This document shows, one piece after another, positions 57,400 to 64,000 of a stretch of DNA of 64,000 nt. This DNA is from Pseudoneurospora amorphoporcata (Eukaryota; Ascomycota; Sordariomycetes; Sordariales; Sordariaceae). The position numbers and the translations under genes were made by a program. The notes beneath the pieces are model-generated. The model saw only the letters and a list, made by a program, of their open reading frames with translations. It had not been told where the DNA came from and did not search any database. How positions within the stretch are numbered: position 1 is the first letter of the stretch; each line of letters starts with the position of its first letter. The stretch covers positions 1 through 64,000 of the forward strand of contig MU859086.1 of assembly GCA_033297205.1 (NCBI GenBank). Reading direction: 5' to 3'.

Positions 57400-58203
57400 C
57401 GTTGCTATTGTTCTTGCTATTGCTATTTCGTTTACTATGGGGATATAGATGGTTCTAGACAAGATGCTAGAGAGGGAAATAATATATCAAGAAAGAGAAC
57501 GATGGATGTTCTCGGACGGCAATGATATCAAAAAAAGGTGGGGAACCCCAGTGATTGACGCCGGCGATAACAGTCGAGACACCGATGAGGGGTAGCTTAG
57601 TCACCATACCGTCTTCTGCCCTGTAAATGCAGACAACTAGAGCAGGCCTTTTTCTTTGCACTTAAATGAATGTTTGCACTTAGAGGCCCTGCATTTACAG
57701 GGCATCTGACTGTAAATGATAATAGTGGTCCACCCGGCCGACGACACGCAAGCTCCACGTTTGTTTACTTCCCCCTTTTTTTCATCCTCTTTCTCGGCAC
57801 TCTTCATTATGAACACATAAGAGGAAGATCACCACCGTCAACATTTTAAAATGTGAAGAGGCATCAGATTAACGTTCCGTAACGTACAGGCTTCCCCGAG
57901 ACTTTTCAACCACCCATTTCCCTTCAAAAAAACAAAAAAAGGTTTCATCAAAAGAGCGAGAACAAAAGAAGAAAGGAAGGGAAAAGGAACTCGTAACACA
58001 TCATATCATTACTCATCACCAACTCAACCTCACGAATTCAAGTCAAGCTCTCCCCTTCCTTCCAAACCCTATACCCGCCCATATTCCTATCATCAAACCG
58101 TTTCGAAGAAGAATGGTCTCCACCACCGCCAACCTGTCAATGATAACCAAAAAAAAAAGGAAATCCTAGGTTAGCTTCACGCTCTTTCACGAGAGCAAGA
58201 TAT
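57400..58203. other. ureG promoter region
   Basis: Promoter and leader of ureG and the 3' UTR of the tricalbin-like gene. Holds an inverted repeat at 57618-57703. No gene is seen. Confidence 0.55.
57618..57703. repeat. 15-bp perfect inverted repeat upstream of ureG
   Basis: GCCCTGTAAATGCAG at 57618-57632 and its exact reverse complement at 57689-57703, with a 56-nt spacer that contains two TTTGCACTTA copies. It starts 219 bp before the ureG start codon. Confidence 0.85.
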
Positions 58204-61200
58204 TTAAACCTCCGTCTCAACATCCGGCGTCCGTCCATTCAGGCTTCCAACCTTCTTGAGCCTGCGAGCTGCGAAGAGGGCCTCGTCCTTGGCGAATTGG
58301 ATGTTGCGCATAGGTTTCCTGGGTTGGGTATGTTAGTATACTCCTCACCCAAAAGAGAAAGTCCTCGGGGGAAAAGTCAGATGAAAGGAAAGAAAGAAAA
58401 AAAAAAACTCACCACTGCATCAACCCCCGATGCTGCCGATGCAAATCCCGACTGCGGCCTTTATACTCCTTGAACTGCTTGATGGGATTCTTACTGCTGG
58501 AGCCCGTGGCGCTCTTGATCGACCGTCCAGCTGACGTGGTAGGCTGCGTAGCCTGGCTATCCATCGACTGTCTTCCATTGACGTTGATCATGGACGCTGA
58601 TCCGTTGGCAGCGTGAGCAGGATGCTCACCGGCTGCGGCCGAGCCGTTATCAGCATTCAGCCCCGAGTTCAGCCCGCCATTGGCATCCTCTCCTCCGGCG
58701 TTATCGTTCATCGGCTTCTCATTGTCGCCATCAGCAATACCCAAGTCGGGGTCTGAATCGTCGTCGTCGACAGCTGATCCTCCGTTGCCGATGATGTCGG
58801 CGTTGCCATTTTGGCCCTGGCTGTGGCTTCCACTTTCATGAGACTCATCATCGCTACTCTCCTCATACTCCGTGCTCATCCCCTCTGAACTTCCACCACT
58901 CGCCGCCCTGGATCTCCTGCGCTTCTGCTCAGCAATTAGTTCCTCCGGATCCTGCCCAAACGCACCAGACCAATCCGTCCCGTCCTTCGCCAACCACTTC
59001 CTCTTGTCCTCCTCCCTGGCCTTCTTCAGCACGTCCCGTCCCTCCGTCAAGCTCTCCTCATGCAGCCTCTGCACGATGGGGGGCACCTCGCTGTTGACGT
59101 GCTCAGCCCTGACGCCCTCGGCGAAACAGGCCTCCCAGCTCTCAATCGTCTCGCGGGAATCATTATCGCTAACAAACTTGAGATGATCCCGATCCGTCCC
59201 CGGCTTGAACCGGCCCCTAAACCGCAACCGGCCAAGCTCCTCGATCTGCAGGTCGGGAACAGACCGGTAGTTCTCCTCGGTGATGTAGTTCTGCGACAGC
59301 CGCATGCCGTTGTTACAGCGCCAGATGGGTATGTCGAAGTCCTTTTCTTCGTTGTCCACCAGGTCTTGCAGCCAGAAGGCGGCGAAGGTGTCCGTGTTGC
59401 GCTTGCCGGAGCGGTGGAACTCGAAGAAGACGGGGGAGCGGTAGCGGTAGCGCACCGGGAGGCGGATCTTCTTGGAGTGCTTGTTGCGGGCAGCATCGCC
59501 CGAAATGTCCCACGTGATTCCTGACAGCCCGTCGGGAGTGTACGAGCAGACGTCGCCGGGAATCTTGGCCGACGAGCCGCCGGTGCGCAGCTTGATCTTC
59601 ATCTTGTCCGTGGGCGCGAAGCCGGAGGTGGTGATGTTGTCCGAAGTGAACTCGAAGGTGCCGATCTCGCCGAAGCCGAGCTGCGGGGGAGGAAGCTTGA
59701 GCTCGACGGAGCGGAAGAGGAGCGAGATGCGGATGCGGCCGAAGCCGATGCCGCCGTCGAGAGGGTACCAGCGGGTGCTCTGGCTGGCGGTCTGGAACAC
59801 GTCCGAGAGCTTGAGCGGGACGACACCGATGATGGGGTCGTGTTGGCGGTTGCGCGAGTCGCGCACGGTGACGGTCACGATGGACGAGCGCCAGTCGCGG
59901 ACGAAGCGCTCGGTACCGGCTTCGAAGATGGGCTTGGAGGAGACCACCTTGGTACGCGTCTTGTAGACGAGCTCGTCGTTGAGGAGGATAGTGCAGTATG
60001 AGCTGGGAAGCTTGCCGCCTGATTCTTCCTTCATCTCGCCGGCCTCAGGCCTGGCGGGCTCGTACTCCTTGCCCTTCCTCTTACCGTTGGATCCTTTGAC
60101 GTTCTCGAGCTCCAAGTTGACGATCTGGTGGACAATAACGCTCAGAATACCGCTAGGCCACAACGGGTCGGGAGGAGTATGGACCACGGCGTCTTCCTCC
60201 GTGTTATCGAGAGTTCCCTTGTCATCCTGAAGCTCAGGCTTGTCGCGGAGTTCCTTGGGCAGCTTGTGGTCCTTGCCATCAGTCCTGAGAGCCTTTCTGA
60301 ACTGGGTCTTGCCGAAGAAGCCAACCTCCCAGTGCAGCTCGCCAGGCATGGAGCTGCCGGCCTTGACGCCGCGGAGCTTGGAAATCTGGGGGAACATCTT
60401 GCCGGGGTGCTGAATCAGCTTCTGGATGCTCAGCTCAATCTTGCCGACAACGTCGTCGGCGGAGCTGCGGTCACTGTCCCAGAGCTCGAAGGAAAGTTGC
60501 TCATCAGCCTTGATGATATCGGGGGTGACGAGCAAGGCGCAAGTCTCGGAGAAGATGGGGTTGAGGTCGTCCTGGATGACGCGAGTGCAGTATTGCGGCT
60601 TGCCGAACTTGGAGAAGGCGACGCAGATGTAAGGGTCGGAGCCGCCACCCTCGCTTCCGCGGCGGTCCTGCTTGCTCAGACCAGTGGCCTTGTGAATGCG
60701 AATGAAAAGAACACCAAGGGCCTGGGTCTCCTTCTTGACGGTATCTCCCTGAAGCATCTTGCCAATGTCCAACGTCATGGACTTGGGCGCAACGTACATG
60801 CCGGCGGCGGTTGCGATGGCCCAGTTGACAAAGTTGGAGATGACAGGCAGGTTAAGGATATTGGCTCCCTTTTGCATGAAGGGAACACAGCTGGCCTCGA
60901 CCTTGGGCAGGCCCATAAGGGTGAAGCTGAGCGTCTTGATGAACGGCGGATCAGGAGCCATGGCAATCCTGAGTCTGCAAGTAGCGACAAGGCCGTTGAG
61001 CTCGACCCAGACGGGGAAGGGGACTCCAAAGAAGCCCTTGAGACCGAGGTAGAATACCAACTGCATGCCCATGTTCTTGGCCTTGGAGGCGACGTCTCCG
61101 CTGGAAGGCAGAGAGTGGTAAGCAACAGTGGCCTCGAGGTTGTAAAAGTCACCACCCTCTTCCTCAGCCGCCAGCTCCTGGGGGTCCTTGCTCTTCTCGT

Positions 61201-62223
61201 TCTCCTTGCGAATCTCAGCCTTCATATCCTGGACGTGACTATCGGGCAGGGCTCTCAAGCTGAGAATGCGGAGCGGGTTGCGCCCCTGGCTGATGTCGTT
61301 GACCTTGACGTTCTCGATGACTCCGGGAACACTGGCCTGCATGATATCCTCGAGGGTGTCGGCAACAGGCGCGAACATCTCGGGGTTGATGAGGCCCCAG
61401 ATCAGGCCAATGGCAGTGTTCAGCCACTCGACGCTTTCCGGAATCAGGTTGACCACAGCCGTCTCGCCGCGCTTCTGCTCGCTCGTCCATTCCATGTCCC
61501 GCCCCTGACGGATGAGGTCCTTGGCCCACAAGAAGACACCGCTGGCGACGCAGGTGCCGAGGGGAAATAAGCCCCAGAGGCTGCCACCGAACAGCTTTCC
61601 GATAAAGACGATGGCGATGAAGACGAATGCGCAGAGAACGTTGGCGCGGGCCTCGATGGACTCGAACATGGGCTCGAAGGAAATGGAAGGGGTGGGGTGG
61701 AAGAGCACGTTGGTCTTTTCGCCATGGATGGGCACGTCGCTGGTGGAGCCGTTGGCGATGGGATCAGGAGGCGCTGTGACATCTTGGGCTACGCGGTATT
61801 CTTCGCCGGACTGGGAGGGTGTGGTTTGGACGGTGGTTTCCTTTCCGAGGTTTGCGTTGGGGACGGTCAACTGGGAAATGTTGGTTAGTTCTTGTCTAGC
61901 GGTGTAAGTGTAGTGAGAATATGCAGACATACCATTGGGTCCTTGGCTGCCTTCAAGTGGGAGCTGCTGATATCCTCGATCTCGACATCCTTTCCGGTTA
62001 TTGGGTCCTTGACGGTTCGGCGGTTCTTGCCGGACTTCTGAGTCGGGACATGAGCATGAGCCTCTCCATTGTGGGCGTTCTGTCGCAATTGAGCGTCGAG
62101 TTCGGCATCACGTTTCTTCTTGTCCCTATCAAGACTTTCGACGAACTGCTTGATGTTGGGGACGCGGTTGGTGCCCGAGTAGGGTGGGCCCCCGGGGTAG
62201 TGCCGCGATTCCGGGCCGTCCAT
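58204..62223 (-). CDS. Tricalbin-like SMP and C2-domain membrane protein
   Basis: Likely an ER-plasma membrane tether and lipid transfer protein. Exons on the minus strand are 61933-62223, 58413-61870 and 58204-58318, giving 1287 residues. The introns are GTATGT...CCCAG and GTGAGT...CCCAG. A hydrophobic hairpin at about residues 174-216 (NVLCAFVFIAIVFIG, LFPLGTCVASGVFLW) anchors the protein. An SMP-type lipid-binding domain follows (about 243-470: ESVEWLNTAIGLIWGLINPEMF to FVNWAIATAAG). C2 domains start at about 482 (LGVLFIRIHKATGL) and 670 (GILSVIVHQIVNLEL). The C-terminal third is acidic and Asn/Gly/Ser-rich. The last 38 codons are on exon 3, and MQWKPMRNIQFAKDEALFA is a conserved-looking end. 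It resembles S. pombe Mug190-type proteins more than Tcb1-3; that is a judgement from domain layout. Confidence 0.92.
58397..58407 (+). repeat. Poly-A tract (11 nt) after the intron 2 donor of the tricalbin-like gene
   Basis: In sense it is poly-T immediately after GTGAGT, followed by CTTTC repeats. Confidence 0.8.
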
Positions 62224-63614
62224 ATTTTGTCGTTGTTGTCCTTATAAAATGTATTTCTCTCCTTCGGATGGTCGTATTAGGTATAAATATTGTTGTTGGT
62301 ATTAGGTAAGTCGAGGAAGTAGTTGATATATGATGCCCCCTTCAAGATCTTCTTGTTGATAGATCAAGATCAAGATGGACACGGACGGGGAAGTGGACGT
62401 CTCAGAAGACCCAAACGGGAATCCCAAGTTTATAGCTTTGTCACGGTGTAGCTCCCCGCAAGTGGTAAGAGTGTTACGTAGTGGGCGCATCAGGTTTTCC
62501 AGGGTAGCTGCAGTAGTACTTATTCTCACTAAAAAAAACAAAAACAAGCAGGAATCAGAGACATCCAGATGGGATGGATGGGTCGAGAAGCTTGACTGAC
62601 GAAAGGGGGGGGGGTAAGGGTGACGGGAGCTTCTGTCCAACCCATGAACTTGGATCAAGTACATATAAAGAGGGTTGTACAGTATCAACTCTGACAACTC
62701 CTCTCTGACATGTCTCCCATCAGACTGTGCTCTACCTCAGCCAAGCCCCAATGTCCAATGGGGATAAAGCATATGAAAGGTCGATCCGATCGTCGTCGTC
62801 AAAGAAATCCAGATGGCAGATCGCTTGACTGTCATCATCTCTGTTGACGGGAGCTTCCTCACCTTTACCAGAGACTTGTCGGGTTTGTATGGTATGGGAA
62901 CCCAATCACTCAGATATGCTGCCATGTGTAGATGAACATTCCAGTGGAAGACACCTTGGTTCAATTGGTGGGTGATACTCATGGCGATGTGATATTGTGT
63001 GTCTTAAAGCTAAGTTATGACGTCATTGTCGCAGCTCGGGGTAAGCCGCAACGTCAACTGCCTTGGCTGCTCTCTCCACTGTGAACAAACGAAATGCAAC
63101 CAAGTTATTTCCTTGCCAAGATGCTATGCTTCGGAGCAAAGAAAGAAACGCTTCCGCTCCGACTTGTTGGTTGTGCGGAAATCCCTTGATTGGCTGGAAT
63201 CCTGGAATCCTGGATATGAGAGCCGGAACTGTCCACTTCACACGTGTAAAGGAAGCTATCTGCATGTCAACGTCTACGCAGTCGGTAATGCTACGTGGAG
63301 ATGTTATGGGTCCATTAGCCGAATGGTTTAAAGGACCAATGGCGGTAATAGCATCGTCGGTTGAAACGAAAGCGAAAGAAAGGTGAAAATGCTTTGTTTG
63401 ATTTACCCCTTTATCCTATCGGTCTCGGATCCGGCCAGTTCATATCCCATCCATCCATCCGATCATGTCCATGTTCCATAACCATACCCATATATTCAAG
63501 CCCATCATTCCCTTTGACACCTAGAACCCAAAACAAAAAGACAAAGCAGTAACCAAACCTCCCACTCATATGCATACCCATATTGCAATCGATGCTCTGT
63601 ATACCTGGTCTAAC
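62224..63614. other. Spacer upstream of the tricalbin-like gene
   Basis: Promoter of the tricalbin-like gene and 3' UTR of the last gene. Frames up to about 130 codons are not credible. No RNA gene was confirmed. Confidence 0.5.
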
Positions 63615-64000
63615 TTAACAGATCCCCAACCCTAACCTGTCAACCGCGTACCCCGGTCTTCCCCCAGCCGTAGGCGTATCCATATCCATTTCCATATCCG
63701 ACGAGTGACATGGCTGATCACTAGTTCCCCCAACACGCCCACTGAAACCAAAGTTATTCCCATTAACCTTCAAATAGCTCTTGTAGACATCCTCCTCTCC
63801 ACCGCCAAACAGAGACTCATTATCACCAGCAGAATAAACGCTACTAGCATCCGACATCTCCACGTCCCCGTTGTACATTTCGGACGAGGTGTCGAAGACC
63901 GAGTCTTGCGACAGGATGCTGGTCATGCTGGTGACGGATTCCATGGACGGTGTGTTGGGTACCATGTGCTGAGGTTGTTGTGAGAGAGAAGGAAGCGTGG
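63615..64000 (-). CDS. 3' end of an unidentified gene (partial)
   Basis: An open frame on the minus strand runs from the window edge to a stop at 63615. The last 116 residues begin at an internal methionine at 63965, but the frame stays open upstream (SLSQQPQHM...), so the true start lies beyond the window or in an earlier exon. The visible part is Ser/Asp/Met-rich and acidic (SVTSMTSILSQDSVFDTSSE; DMEMDMDTP) with no recognizable fold. It looks like the disordered C terminus of a larger regulatory protein, but the family cannot be named. Confidence 0.55.
   Translation of the reverse strand, partial: TLPSLSQQPQHMVPNTPSMESVTSMTSILSQDSVFDTSSEMYNGDVEMSDASSVYSAGDNESLFGGGEEDVYKSYLKVNGNNFGFSGRVGGTSDQPCHSSDMEMDMDTPTAGGRPGYAVDRLGLGIC

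Noticed and set aside
60128..61570. 480-codon frame on the plus strand
   Set aside because: Antisense of the tricalbin-like gene, which has clear domain support; the frame arises from codon bias of the sense strand.
63310..63372. tRNA-like stretch with an A-box-like word (TAGCCGAATGGTTTAAAGG)
   Set aside because: No matching acceptor or anticodon stem, and the B-box-like word GGTTGAAAC is weak.
1..64000. CRISPR arrays, prokaryotic operons or 5S rRNA genes
   Set aside because: No regularly spaced identical repeats were seen, the genes are intron-containing and eukaryotic, and no 5S-like sequence was recognized.

Overview
The window looks like a chromosome arm segment from a filamentous ascomycete of the Sordariomycetes, most likely Neurospora (N. 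crassa or a close relative). The reasons are: short introns with GTRNGT donors, CTRAC/CTAAC branch points and YAG acceptors; pyrimidine-rich 5' leaders; large gene-poor spacers; proteins of Pezizomycotina type; an AT-rich repeat relic at the left edge whose copies differ only by transitions (the signature of repeat-induced point mutation, RIP); and the presence of both an HPt phosphorelay protein and an Ime2-type kinase. The species assignment is an inference from content, not a database result.

Layout. 1-1.6 kb: RIP-degraded repeat relic, probably LTR derived. 3.1-3.8 kb (+): histidine phosphotransfer protein hpt-1. 5.1-6.4 kb (+): 2H-phosphoesterase (ASCC1/AKAP7-like). 7.2-8.8 kb (+): coiled-coil protein of unknown function. 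12.9-13.7 kb (+): small protein with atypical zinc-finger spacing. 15.4-17.6 kb (-): MFS sugar transporter with an apparent GC-AG intron. 18.4-21.3 kb (-): low-complexity protein with a DUF7514-like domain. 23.0-24.4 kb (-): Stc1-domain protein, five exons including a 27-nt micro-exon. 24.4-34.9 kb: more than 10 kb without a convincing gene, holding a nested inverted repeat at 24.8-25.4 kb. 34.9-37.4 kb (+): ime-2 kinase. 38.5 kb (+): tRNA-Ser(AGA). 40.5-43.0 kb (+): HSPA12-type Hsp70-like ATPase. 43.3-44.6 kb (-) and 45.3-46.1 kb (+): nicotinamide riboside kinase and peptidyl-tRNA hydrolase 2, divergent. 46.5-48.3 kb (-) and 48.8-51.4 kb (+): Utp7 and Tsr1, divergent. 54.6-55.6 kb (+): calcipressin. 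56.4-57.4 kb (-): urease accessory protein UreG. 58.2-62.2 kb (-): SMP/C2-domain tricalbin-like membrane tether. 63.6 kb to the edge (-): 3' end of an unidentified gene.

The genes are mostly housekeeping or regulatory and do not form an obvious cluster. The one functionally coherent pair is Utp7/Tsr1, both 40S ribosome biogenesis factors sharing a 508-bp divergent promoter region. Exon-intron models were derived by hand: every join preserves frame and the spliced lengths are multiples of three. I did not find a clear new multi-gene system. The best leads are the Stc1-domain protein, the nested inverted repeat, the apparent GC-AG intron, the RIP-marked element and the shared ribosome-biogenesis promoter.
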